DNA from: Pithys albifrons albifrons
Taxonomy: Eukaryota > Chordata > Aves > Passeriformes > Thamnophilidae
Direction of reading: 5' to 3'
Assembly (NCBI RefSeq): GCF_047495875.1
Contig: NC_092467.1
Coordinates: forward strand, 22,649,066 to 22,713,065
DNA length: 64,000 nt
Below are positions 28,688 to 40,735 of the stretch, piece after piece; position 1 is the first letter of the stretch, and each line of letters starts with the position of its first letter. The notes beneath the pieces are model-generated. The model saw nothing but the letters and a program-made list of their open reading frames with translations. It did no database searches and was not told the origin of the DNA. A program made the translations under genes and the position numbers.

Positions 28688-28835
28688 GGAGCGCCACAGG
28701 CTTGCCGTGCTTTGCCAGCTGCCCTGCCAGCCCGGCAGCAGCTGCGGTGACAGGGCCAGCACCGTGCAGGGCTTCGGCGGCGTGACCCTGTCCCAGGGCT
28801 ACCAGGACTCACTGCCGTCACCCGAGCTGGGACTC
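28688..28835. promoter_or_regulatory. Short CpG-rich patch in the intron
   Basis: About 150 bp of GC-rich sequence carry roughly ten CpGs, including CTTCGGCGGCGTGACC near 28771-28786, in an otherwise CpG-depleted region. Such patches may be small CpG islands, hypomethylated enhancers, or old exonic or repeat sequence. No family was recognised in any frame. Confidence 0.25.
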
Positions 28836-31424
28836 TTAGCTGTTTTCTGGCAGGCACACAGGATCAGATCTGGTTAAAGCAGCCAAAATGGCAGCAGTTG
28901 CTTCCTGCTTCCTGATTTTTTCATATCAATTCCAGACCCTAGTAGAAACCCACAGCTGAAATAGCAGTTTGTTGCCAGTTTTGCTGTGTCAGCAGAATCC
29001 TGAGGTTTCTGTAGCATGAGATGAGAAGGGAGATTAGGTCATCTGTCCTGATGTCCTCACCTCTCAGACAGTCACCAGATAGTCCTGTGGTACTCACAGG
29101 CCTCTTGTTGCACAAAAACCCATTCTGGCAGAATGAGAACCTTGGGGGGGCTGCTGATGGGGAGGTCCCCGTGATGCGAGGGGGGGTGTTTGCAAGGCGC
29201 TCATGCCATTCCTGCCCACTGCTCTGGGCTGCTTGGTGGGGAAGCAGCCCTTTGGACCGTGGTCCTCATCTTCTTTCCCTGAAGAGCCATTAGTATTTCT
29301 GATCCCTCAGCTTTCTGCAGGTTTTGTGGGATCATTCTTGGTGCCACCCTCAACCATCACTCTCTCCAGCCCCATGGTATACCTATGGCTGCTCTCTGCT
29401 ACTTCAAGTTAAGCTGGAAAGGAAGTAAAACCATGGGCATACTGCAAATAAAATTTCTCCCTGACCAAAGCAAGGAGTTGTTTGAAGACCTGGGCTACAG
29501 GAATTGATGAGAAGCTGTTGTGTTGCAGCTGTCACATATATGCTGAGGGCAACACAAACATCCTCTCCTGCCTTTGGCCCACTCAGCGATGCAGGTGCTG
29601 CGTTCGGCAGTTTGTCTACGCAAACCAGGCTTTACTCTCCAGCCCATCAGCCCAAACTTTTCTACACATGTGCAGTAGTGATGCTTCAGCATACTGAAGG
29701 AATTTTTTAATATTTTTTTTAATCTCCTTTGAAAGATCCCAAGCAGCATTGAATCCATCATCCTTCCTGGTGATATGCCCTGGTCTTGCCCAAGGAAGAG
29801 AGGGTGCCTGTCCCCAGTAAGGCCTGTGACTCTGGGGATGGAGGGCAGGAGCAGAGCCACACCAGCACCCCAGGACAGCCATGAAGTTTGCCCACACCTT
29901 GTCAAGGGTCACGAACCATGGCTGTGTGGTAGAAGGAGCTGTAGCATCTGTGATATATTTTTCCTTCAAGCACTTGTATTTGACTCTGATTGTAGCAGCT
30001 GGTGAAATACAGGCTAAAAGAATGTTGGGGGGTTTGTCTCAGTCCGTTGTTCCCCCCCCTTTTTATGTTGCACTGAACTTGCTTACTCAGGAAATTCTTT
30101 TTTTCTTTATGAATTGAGTGTGAAATTTCTTTCATTTTAAGTTCTTTTTTAAAAAAAATAAAAGTATCTGTGGAGCTGCCACATTGAGATTGATTCATCT
30201 GGAAAGGGTGGTATTTAAAACTAATCTTGCTTCAGTTCGCAAATTGCTTATTATATGTGGTGCTTAGGTCTTGAATCGCTTTTCTTGGCCAGGGTGGTCC
30301 AAGCTCCAGGGGAAGAAGAGGAGCGTAAAAGGTGCAGCTGCATTTAAAACTGAAGTGCTCATTTTGAAATACCTCCCTGTAGCGATGGGAATTTTTCTCC
30401 CCTAAACAAGTACTTGGTTTCAAGCTGGTTGGAGACACATCCTTGAGGAAATAAAAGGAAAAAAGAAAAAAAAAAAAGGACTGTCTGCAGATTCATTTTT
30501 CCATTACTTGGAAGTCATCTTGTATATAATTTAGATGGGTCTTAACGAGGCATAAAGTCACTTTAAGAAAATTGATGACTCTTCGTTCATTTCTCTGAAA
30601 TGAAGGCCTGGAGCCTTCCCTTTGTTCCTTTGGTGGGATCATCAGATCTGATTGCAGAAACCCGATGAAGCTCTTAATCCAAGCACCAAGTAACCACAGC
30701 TCTGGCCCTCTCCTCTTTATTGATCTTGCAGCTGGGCTGCCTTTCAGCTTGGTGTATACTCCATGTTTCCTTATCTCTAGTGAAACTCACCCCTGGCCAT
30801 TTTGGATTTCTTAACTCTTTAGTTACCTAATGTTGTCTGGTACAGTTCAGAGAGCCTGTGGGTGTGCATAGAGGACTTCCACCATCTATGACTCTGAATT
30901 TGCAGTTGTGTGGACAGAACAGGACACATGCATGCAGAGAGTTGGGGTCTGTGTTAATCTCAACAAATTCATAGCCTCCAGTTCCACCTCTTTATCTGTC
31001 TTTGCCCCTCCGGCAAAACAGGACGCTGGCAGAGCCCTTTTGGGCACCTCATGATGGGTCCCAGCATTTGCAGCATTGATGGCTGCAGTGGATTTCCCTT
31101 GGCAGCTTGTGAGGTAGGTGAGCCTAAAGAATAGCCAGGGCCCGTGAGAGATGGTGTGTGTTGTACATTCCCTGGTTCTTGATTTGTGAGTTTGAGCACA
31201 CCGGAAAAGTCAGCAGGTGTGAATTTTTCATTGCTACGTCCTCCCTGTGCCTCAGCGAGCCGTGAGCTGCAGTTTGCCAACTTGCTGCTTCGTAGCAGGA
31301 AAGGTCGGGAACCTCATAAACAAGGTGAGAAGCAGAGTGGGGCGGCATGGCCACCCGGGCTGCTGATTCCTCCTGACATTAGAGTGCTAATGAATGTTCT
31401 GTCATGGTCCTGTGAATATTGCAG

Positions 31425-31870
31425 GAAGCTCTCGCCTCCCGCCTCCCCTGCCTTGGAGTTACCAAGGTTACCTGACGTGACTTCCCTAGGAGAGAGGAGC
31501 AATAGCTGCAGGTCGGCAGCTCCCGGAGCATCCCGCCTGCGCAGCAACGTGGGAGCGTGGCCAGTGCAGCCTTACCATCCTCCCTCTCCCTTTGGCTGCC
31601 GCCGTTCCTCTCACTCCCACCCCACACTGCCTAAGGAGTCACTGATTTCATTTTATTTTAGGGTTTTTTGAGTAAGGATCATATTAATTTTGTTTTGCTT
31701 GCATAACCCGGACTGTTATCATCCAACTAATTACTCACATTTTCCTTCAGACAGCAAATGTGAGAGATAAAGCTGCAGCAGGTTTATGTGATTTCTGCTT
31801 ATCAAATTACTGTAATTATTTGAAGAATGATTTAAAATTGTATGGGGTAATGAATTTAATTATGAGTTTG
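31425..31870. promoter_or_regulatory. Candidate regulatory block: CpG-bearing GC patch joined to AT-rich patch
   Basis: 31425-31625 is GC-rich with repeated CpGs, a CRE-like TGACGTGA (31473-31480), GTTACCAAGGTTACC (31458-31472, one base off an RFX X-box) and CTGCGCAGC (NRF1-like). It is followed by an AT-rich stretch at 31640-31870 with CAACTAATTACTCAC and GTAATTATTTG. A 161-codon open frame spans the GC part but matches nothing known. This could be an intronic promoter or enhancer; neither is shown. Confidence 0.3.
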
Positions 31871-32107
31871 CAGGGATGCCTTGTGCTGCATGTGGCTTGC
31901 AAATGGGCAAGTTTATGAGAAGCTCTTCACAAAGTGGCAGCAGGTGGGATTGCAGCATCCTTCTGCAGAGAGAGCCTCCAGCACCTCCATCCCACGGCAA
32001 GGGGGTGCGGCACGCTTTGCACGTTGGCTTGACAAATGGTGCTCATCATTCAGCTGATCAGCTCGCTTAGTCCAATTCTAATACAAACTCAGGCAAGACA
32101 AAGTGCT

Positions 32108-32153
32108 GGCAGCCACCTGGTTGTGGTTGTGGCAGCCACCTGGTTGTGGTTGT
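32108..32153 (+). repeat. Exact 23-bp tandem duplication, two copies
   Basis: A 23-bp unit starting GGCAGCCACCTGG and ending TTGTGGTTGT is repeated exactly once (32108-32130, 32131-32153). Identity between copies implies a recent duplication. Confidence 0.9.
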
Positions 32154-33394
32154 GGCATGCTGCAGCAGGTTGGCTTTGCTGATCTCCTCAGCCCCAGGGC
32201 ATGCAGGGCACCAGCTCACTTGCCCAGACCTCCACACCTCCTCCTTCTCAGATCAGCCTGCGGGTAAGCTGTCAGGGAAGGCAGGTCAGGCAGTGCTGAC
32301 AAACCTGTCCCACCAGAGCCACAGCCTGTTGCAGCCTGCTCCAAATGTTCAGAGTAGCATTTGCCACTTCTCCACTCTACACAGGCAGAGCAGATTTTTT
32401 TCATCACAGTTGGGAGATGCATGGAGGCACCTGCCTAACCCCTGTGAGATGTGGAGCACACACTCTGCTCCCAGGATGTCTCCAGACCCTCCAAGCAATT
32501 AATTTTTTCTTGCCTGCTTACACTTTTCTTCACGCCCCTGCTTAGTTCCAGGTGCTGTAAAAACTTGTGTTCTGCGCTCTCTACCAAGGGGCTCCAGCCC
32601 CTCCTGGAATTGGCAAACAGGAACATGGCAGCTCTCCATCCCCACAGCCGTAGGGCCAGTCGAACAGCTCTAGACACATCCCTCTGGGCTGCTCCCTTTT
32701 GCACAGATGTGGAAACTTTGTTTCCTGTCAGTTGAAGTAGTGACAATATATGAGATTTTAGTCCTTGGCTTGTTGTCTAATATACAGGCGATAATGAGAG
32801 GGTTGTAGGAATACTGAGTTTCTTTTCATTACATGCTGCTGGTACTTGATGTAGATGATGTCATAAATAAGTGGTTAAATAGCTATAAAGACTAGTCCAG
32901 AAAGTTGCAAAGCCAAATGAAATACTGTCCTTTGGAGCAGGATTGTTTCAGAAAGCAGGGATGTGTTCCAGCCCAGCAAAGGTGGACCACACTGACATTC
33001 CGCAAAAAACTGGATTATGGAAATAGAGGGACAAGAAATGGACTAGATGTAGTTAGGCAGTGGAACAAAAATGCAACCACAGAGAATGGAAACTGGATAT
33101 ATGGGAAGTGAAACATCTGCTGGAACTTTAGGACTGTGCTGAGATGTTCATTGATTCACAAAGGACTGTCGGCTCATCTGGTACAACCTGACTGTCACCT
33201 TGTTCTGTGTGTCATCCCTTATAACTGGGTAGATAATTCAGACTTAACTACCTAAAATACAGATATGAGAGGCAAAAATGTAAGTGGCCAACAGCTGTCC
33301 AATGTCTGAAACCTTTGCAATGGTGAAACAGCTTAGAGATGATTCTGACAAATGGTTCATGGTCTACAGCACAGTGATTACACAGTGTTAATCT

Positions 33395-33404
33395 GGGGGG
33401 GGGG
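33395..33404 (+). repeat. Homopolymer G run (10 bases)
   Basis: Ten consecutive G bases are followed by AGGGAGA. This is a simple low-complexity run and a likely site of length variation or sequencing error. Confidence 0.8.
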
Positions 33405-36385
33405 AGGGAGATATAAGTTAAAGGTGGCTATCTTAAGAGGTTACCCAGTTTCGAAAGTGTAAGCTTGCTCTAATTTAAGATTCAGACGAATCTGGCTCAC
33501 ATGCAAAGAGAAGACAGCATTAGCAGTCAAAGCCCTTGTCTTTCTTGACATGTGAATAAAGGAGTTTGTGTGCAGGATAGAGTTGTACATGGTATTATGT
33601 CTGTCTAAGTGCAAGGTCACAGCAGATTCTAAATGGCGTTGACTTTTAAAAGAGTTTGTCACAAGGCAGATGTGAATTCTGCATAATTTCTGCAGTTTTA
33701 TGTAAGTGAGGAAGAAGCGAGGTACAATGAAAGTGCCAAGAAGAAATGTTGTTGTTGAAGCCATAAACCAGGTGCAATTTTTGGCAGTCTTTCCATAAAC
33801 CTGCTTAAGCCAGGAAGAGAGAAAAACTCACTTTCACTTGGAAAACTCATAAAGATTTGTGCAACAAATGCTGTAATTGTTAGTGTGTTGATGGCAGTCA
33901 TAAATACAGCTGAGTGAGAGGAGATTGCAGGGCACAGCAGCTCACCCTGAGTCTGCCTGGCTGTGACTCCAAGGGCCTGACCTCCAGCCATAGCCAGCCC
34001 CTGTGGGTGTCTCCAAGGAGAGTGTGTTTTCTCCTTCCCATACTGACATGAACTGTTTCCATGGTTCAGCATGTGGGACAAGGGGAAGAGAATACCTTAA
34101 GCACCAAAGCATGAGATTTCATTACCCTTACTGCTTTTAGCCTTTATAGCTGCAAATGTTATTAAACATCATAAAATTGTCCAGGTTTCTTTAAGTTCAG
34201 ATACAGCACTTTTCACAATTTGTGCTTAGACAAAAAAAGAAAGCAAGGCTTGTCTATGACAAAATGAGAAAATAAGAGTAATCTGAGATTTTTAAAAGCA
34301 GTTTGAAAACGTGAAACAAAATTAGCAATAATATTTTGCACGCAAAACTGTCTTCAGAAGGGATCTATATCAGAGCAAATAACGATGGCTAATGTTTTCT
34401 TCTCTCAATCATTTTTAAAGGTCACTTGATGATCAAAATCTACTTGCTAATTTAATTTCTATTCTCAGTGTAAAGGTAAGATGATGCTGTTATTCTGTTT
34501 GAAGTGGTGTGCTGGGGAGAATCAGCCTTTGTGCTCAGTGTGTCACGGTCTGGGTCCAGAGCTCGTGCCTGTGGTGGGCCAGCTTCACAGGCTGGTAGGG
34601 TCCTATTTCCTAATCCATGATTTCTCAGGTGCTTTAATCAAAGCATTCTCTGACCTCTCTGAAAAAGAATTGTAGACTATCCAGTGTAATGTTGCCTCAT
34701 GGTACCAAATGAAAATTTTGCTTTCTGTTGCTTCATTTTTTTTTCTGGTTTTGCTTGCTCCCAGCATATGCGGAAAGGCAAACTTGTGTTTAGTTGCCAT
34801 TCTGAAGCAGTCTGAGCTTGTTCATGATCCACAAGTTGAGGGGGAGCTTTCTTGCTCTCCCTGCCTCACATAATCTTAAAGATTTCCTATCCCTAGCTCT
34901 TTCTGTTCAGTTAGGATGCATCTTTCTGTCACAGGGCATGGAATCAGGTATGTCACTGAGCAGAGTTCAGCAGGTAGAGAGAAGGGAAAAAACCCTTAGG
35001 GATTGAAATGCTTTGGAGAGTCATATTAGCCTTAGGTCGAGGACACAATGGGCAATATGAAACTTGGATTTTCAGCTCTCACGTGTCAACATTCATGTCT
35101 TTGTTTGGGACATTTCCTTCCTACTTTTGTCACCAGGAACGATTTCCTCTGTATGAACTCTACAGAAAACTGACTCAGGTCTGCTGTTGGAGAGATGTGG
35201 TGAAAATCCCAACAGCTGACTGGCTGCTGAAGAGCCCCATCTGTAGTGTGAAAGCCTCAGAACAGGCAGCTCAGATTGCATCCGTCTGTGGTTTCCCTGC
35301 CATTTCTGTCTCCTAGAGAAACCTGAGATCTTCCTTCAGCTTCTGAGCCACGGGTTTGGTCACGAGGAACTCAGCACTGTTTGGAGAAGACTAAAGCTGT
35401 GTTGGTTTTCACAAATAGGCTGAGGACCTACTTTATTTTCCCTCAGGGTCTAACAACCCTTGTCTGGAAGAAAAGATGAAGTTTTCTCTAGGAGTCTGAG
35501 GCCCCTGTGATCATCTCCAACATCAGAGACTCCTTTTGCAGGATGTCTTGTCCTGGTTTTTTGTGTTGGTTGTCAGCTCAGTAAAAGTGTGCAGCTGAGA
35601 TTCAGCCAATTCCGCTTCTGTCCTTGGAAAGGATGTCCTCTTGTGTCCTAGGCAGTCCTGAGGTAGGAGCCCCATCAGATCTGAAAATCAGAAGAGTGTG
35701 CCCTGTTCAGGGTTTGCTGTTGATGCTCTGAAAAGGGGCAAATAATCTTGTTTACTTTGTGTATGAGGGATGCCTAAGGCAGGAGTGCCAGCACTTTTCC
35801 TCTGGCAGAACTGTCCCAACACCAGTGGGCCTGCACACTGTATAATTGAGATGGGGAAATAAGAATTCACAGTATTCTTATCTGCAAGGAGGTACCTGCC
35901 TCTTACATCCTCTAGGAAAGACTTAGAGCAGCAGAGTTTCCTTTCCAGGGAGAGCCATGCCTCTTCTCTTGCTTGTAATTACTTCAGTAGAGTGTCTTGG
36001 GAGAAGGTTAAACAGTCTTTTGTATATCAAATAAAGCTAGTGAAGTTCACTGAAATCATTTAATGAAAACAGTTCTGATTATCTGTATATACTGCTGTGT
36101 GGTATTTTAAAAGAACATCTAAAGGGAAACGTGGAATTGTTTAAGGCCTCTGAAGACTATAGTGCAGAGGCTGTGCAGCAAATGCCTTTATAATCTAGGA
36201 TCTGAAGTAGGCTTTGAATCCAGTTGTGTTTTTCGCTGTTGTAAAACATGTGAGATTTTGATACAGTAACTAAGATTTGATTCAGAACTTTTGTATTAAC
36301 CATTCTTCATGCTCATCAAATTTTAGAGACTGAGCTAAAGGGCTCTGCACATCAAGGATGGAACTAACTCAAGGACAGAGCTATT

Positions 36386-36510
36386 AAGGTGTGTAATAAT
36401 CAAGAGAGGAGAATTAATTGTCTTTAATTTGGCATAAATCCCAGGGACCATAACTTAGGTTATTAGGAATTCAGGGCCTATTTCCAATTAGTTATACCCA
36501 AGCATGCTTG
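36386..36510. promoter_or_regulatory. AT-rich candidate conserved element
   Basis: GAGAATTAATTGTCTTTAAT, GGCATAAATCCC and CCAATTAGTTATACCC lie within 125 bp, giving several TAATT-type homeodomain cores. This is a candidate only, from composition. Confidence 0.22.
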
Positions 36511-39500
36511 CATATCCAACTTTGGAAGTCTAATCCATGAGTGTGTTAGCACAGCGATCGTTGACATGCTAATAAAGGACAGCACTGCCTGACCCCTCCG
36601 TGTGTGGTCACTGCCAGACGGTGTTTGCCCAGCAGTAAATCAAACTGTGCTATTGCTTTATCGTTTCTGACACCTTGCAGTGAGCAGCTCAGTGTGTGTC
36701 AGCTACTTGGGCAGTCTGTGCAGACAAAATCACCTGGGCCGTGCTGAAGCAGGTCAGAGAGGCTGCTGTGGCTTTTACATGCTTTTTTAGTCTTTGAGCT
36801 TCCTTCTGAGACATCTGCTCCAGCAAAGCTACAGTGTCTGCCCTTTAGGTGTATGAAATGTAAATGCTGCAATTGTTATCTGTACCGGAAAATCTGGTTT
36901 AACCTGAGCTGGGTTAAAGAAAGATGTGGCAGCGGTTTCCTGAGTTGGCAGCAGCAGCAAAAGCACATACTGTGGCTGTGTGGCTCCAAATGCAACACCT
37001 CCATGCTGAAAACGTGGGAAAGTATGAGGGACTGCTCGGCCATGACCAGCCAGCTCCCCTTCCTCATACCTGTGGAGTGGGGGCAGATGTGCCAGGTGTC
37101 ATCCCACGACAGGGCTGGCTACCTTCATACAGGAAGTGGAAACACAGTAACATCACCCCTGTTGTAAAGCTCTCAGTGTAAACATCTGAGGGTTTTAGGG
37201 AAATGTAGGTGTGGAGAGTCTTGTAAAACTTGTATGGTCTTGCAAGCCAGGCTGTGTGTACCTTGCATCAGAACACCGAAAGAGTACTGGCAGAACAGTT
37301 GTAGCCAGGTGTGTATGTGAGGGGCAGAAGGGAAGATGGTTCAGAGCAAGGGAGACAAACCAATTTATGCACTCAATTCCCCTGTAATCGTTTTTGGAGA
37401 CCTGCAACCCCATGGAGCTTTAGCCTCTGTCTGTCAAATGCTGCCTGCCAGTCAGTCAGGAATAAAACAATACTAGGACAGGGCAAGAGCACAACCTCCC
37501 TTTATAGCTGTTCTCAGTTCTGTTTATCCTGAACCTTGACTTTATTGCATGAGTAGATCCTGGGAAGTCCACAGTGGCTACCTCCTCCCTGCCCCCTTTT
37601 GTGATTTCCCACTTGGAAAGGAATAATAATTAAGGCAATCTCAACAACTAGTGTGGAGACTGCCCCTTCCAGCCACTAGTTTGTGGAGCTAGTGCAGGGA
37701 TCTTCCTCAAGAAAGCTGGACTTAATGCTGCAGGGAAAAAGAGCAGATTGTCCTTAAGACTTCAAGGCCAACAATCTTCCTGTTTTCAAGAGGGGGAGGG
37801 GAAATTTTTTTAAAGCTTTCCTTAATTTAATTTTTCAGCACAGTGAAACTGAAGCTTGCCAAATCTGGATGTTTGTTTTGCTTTCTTGGTCTGTATCTGT
37901 CAGATAATATTTTGGGGGTAAAGTAGGGACCATATTTAGAAAAAACACAACCTTCCACCTGGGAAGTAGGAGTCTGATGCCATCATACTGTGCAGCACTC
38001 CTTGCTTGCCAGGGAAAAGGCTTGGGGAAACCCATAATTTCTGTAGTAGCCGTTTGATAAAATGAACCTTTGACTAGCACCAAATATGTCTGAAGTTAGG
38101 GAATGGGTTTTCCCTGAACAGCAAAGGAATTTCAGCTGATTTCCTGCATTTGATTATATTAAGATGAGTACCACAGGAGCCAAGAGATGCTATTTTTTTA
38201 TCCACTTGGTCTTGATGTGGTTTCACTGCCAGCTTTCCATTTATCTGTTGCATGCTCTTTAATTCATGAGGATCTGCACTGGGGATTTGCTTAAAGCCTC
38301 GACTGAAATTGTCAGCCACTCCTTTTATTGCACATCTTTCTGAAAAGATGGGTGTTGTGGCAAAGCAGTAAATGGGATATTGAGCCTCTGCAACACTTGC
38401 TGTCTGTAAAAAGAAGAGTATGTCCTCTGTTAAATTCTGAGCAATTACATCATCCCAGTATTAAAACCTATCACTTGCCTGGCAACAATGTCTCGCTTGT
38501 GTGTGCATGTAGCCATTGGCTGCCGCGGGTCTTTGGCTGGGGCCAGTGTGTCTTGGAAAGACTGTTACGGTAACCTGAGTCTCCACCTAAAGTGATGTTG
38601 GAGCCAGTGCACTTGATGGATCTTCTAGAAAGTGATGGCTTAACATAATACATAAAACTCATACAAAGGGTATGAGTCTAGTCAAGGCTTGCTGTGTTTT
38701 CCCCTTTATAAAAAGTCACTCCCCCACCAGGTAAATAAAGTCAGTTACCCACTATCTCAAGATGCTTTTTGTGATAGCATATTTTAAACCTTCTGAATGG
38801 AAAGCAGTGATTTGCCATATCGCTGCTCTGTCTGGCATTTGGATTAATTTAAAGCCAATTTTACAATCCTGGAGTGATTTCCGTGCCAGCAGACCCTCTA
38901 TGCCTGAGCTGGCTGCAATAGAACAAGTGCACTGAAACTTCACATTTATTGTTTCATTTGAAAATAGAATGTCTCTGAAAAAAAAGGTACATGTGAAACT
39001 TGCACAGTCACAGAGCGGCCCGATGTCAATATGTGAATATTTTCTAAATGTTTTTATTTTCTTTCTGAATAGCATAAAGAAATAATGCCTTGGACTATAA
39101 CTTGTGTTTTACTATATTGGCCTTTACTGGGTCTGGTTCTAGGTACTGTTTTGCTAACTCTTAAAAATATTTTTATATGATTTATGAGCATTTGCTCAAA
39201 ACGCTGTTTGCTACAATTAAGGAAATGGCAGGCAGAGCCATGTACAGGAGAATTTATTGATAGTGGCAGGAAAGGATAGTGCAGCAGAAAAGGCATAGAG
39301 TGAGGGAAAAGACCATATGGGGAGGTAGAAGAGCAGGTTGTTAAGCATCAGACCTGGTGCTTTTCAGCTTGTTTGCTGCAGAGGAGCCTTGTTTTTGTAA
39401 GAACTGTGTTCATCCTCCTTTCCCACACCCACACACCTTGATTGCTGACTTTGGGATTCAGACTCTCACGGCATTGCAGGGCAACTCCATCCCATAGCTT

Positions 39501-39720
39501 GGCAATTCTGAAGGTTGATTCCAAAAATTTGGAGTTTAGTCTTTGAGATGAGAGAACAAAAAGGTTTCTCAGGGAGCATTCCACGGATGTAGGGGGGAAT
39601 CCTTGTTTTCCCTTCAAAGCACTGGCTGGTTGTGAATGCCAGAAGTAGAACATTTTTGTGTCTTCTGTAATGACTCTCTAGCTCCTCTGCAGTACAACTT
39701 TTAAGTTTCAGTTTTCAAGC

Positions 39721-39956
39721 TGGGCAGCTCTCCAACCACTCTGCCCCCAGCCTGTGGCACTGCATGGGACTGTTGTGACCCAGGTGCAGGACCTGGCACT
39801 TGGCCTTGTTGAAATTCATACTGTTGGCCTTGGCCCATCAATCCAGCCTGTCCAGATCCCTCTGCAGAGCTGTCCTGCCCTCCAGCAGATTGACATTCCT
39901 GCCACCTTGGTGTGATCTGCAGGCTGACTGAGGGTGTCAACAATCTCCTCATTGTT
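39721..39956 (-). mobile_element. CR1 LINE fragment (reverse-transcriptase ORF, internal piece)
   Basis: On the + strand this reads as the reverse complement of an avian CR1 element. The diagnostic stretches are GACCCAGGTGCAGGACCTGG, then CACTTGGCCTTGTTGAA, then CAGCCTGTCCAGATCCCTCT, followed by the GGTGTGATCTGCAGGCTGACTG region. Read on the minus strand these correspond to the CR1 ORF2 region encoding the C-terminal side of the reverse transcriptase ('...LDRLDRWA...[12 protein letters not shown]...'). About 236 bp survive, both ends are lost and the frame is broken, so it is an old inactive copy. The 3' terminal repeat typical of CR1 is absent. CR1 is a non-LTR retrotransposon of sauropsids and the main reason for calling the window avian. 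Confidence 0.93.
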
Positions 39957-40549
39957 TGCGAACTTCCAGTCACCCGGTACTTTAAGGGTTTTTCTTTGGG
40001 GATTTTGGGAAGGGTGAAAGACAAGAGGGAGGTCCTTCCTTAAAAAGTCAACAGTCATTGCTCATCCATGCTATCTGAATACCTTCCTTTCGCAGTAGCT
40101 CCAATGCAAGGAAAAGCAATGCCTTTTCTTTTCCATATTGGAAAAACTTCTGGGGAAAAAAAGTCTTTTCCAGCAGGGTATTTTATTAAAACATACAACT
40201 TTTTCCTATCCCTAATCAAAGTTTTCCCTTGAGAAGTGCTGGCCAGTGATGCTTTGACAGGTTGCAGTGTTCCCCACAGAAGCCATTGGATTGACAATGA
40301 TGCAGAAAGGCTGCAGAAGCTCTACAGAAATCAGATTTTAGCATGATCTACCCCTTTCAGTAGGAGTTAAGTCACCAAAAATCTTGCATTCTAGCCTGTG
40401 AAGTGGAAATGAACAGGTTTAGTATTCCAGTTGAGAGGCAACAGAAATGCTTCACTTTAATCTGAAACTCAATGTTAGAAGGCATGGGAGAGCTGCACTG
40501 TCAGATTAACTACGTTCTCATGCACTTTTTCCTGCACTGAGCTGCAACC

Positions 40550-40735
40550 AAACATACATGGATCAAAAGTCAAATGCTCCATTAATTTAACCACACGTTG
40601 GATTTAATGGCGTATGGTAATGCATTATTGATTACACATCTTAAAAATGAAAATCTCTATGCTAATAACACCTCACATCAGTGCAGGTAGTATGAAAAAT
40701 GAAGTGAATTAATAAATGACTTGGAATACAAGTAA
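40550..40735. promoter_or_regulatory. AT-rich block with clustered homeodomain-like sites
   Basis: This stretch contains CATTAATTTAACC, GGATTTAATGG, GGTAATGCATTATTGATTAC and GAATTAATAAATGAC within 190 bp. The composition is typical of vertebrate conserved non-coding elements, but conservation was not tested. Confidence 0.25.

Noticed and set aside
29142..29190. G-quadruplex at the G-runs near 29.15 kb
   Set aside because: Only three G-runs of at least three, separated by loops longer than seven bases.
31186..31671. 161-codon + strand open frame as a protein gene
   Set aside because: No recognisable domain, biased by a GC-rich stop-poor patch, and no supported promoter or splice sites. Kept only as context for a regulatory candidate.
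32905..33111. 68-codon + strand open frame ending in NGNWIYGK, possible mobile-element protein
   Set aside because: Nothing recognisable as retroviral or LINE protein; no flanking repeats or other element parts.
33150..33215. CR1 tail-like words (CTCATCTGGTACAACC)
   Set aside because: The match is too short and the surrounding sequence does not align to CR1.
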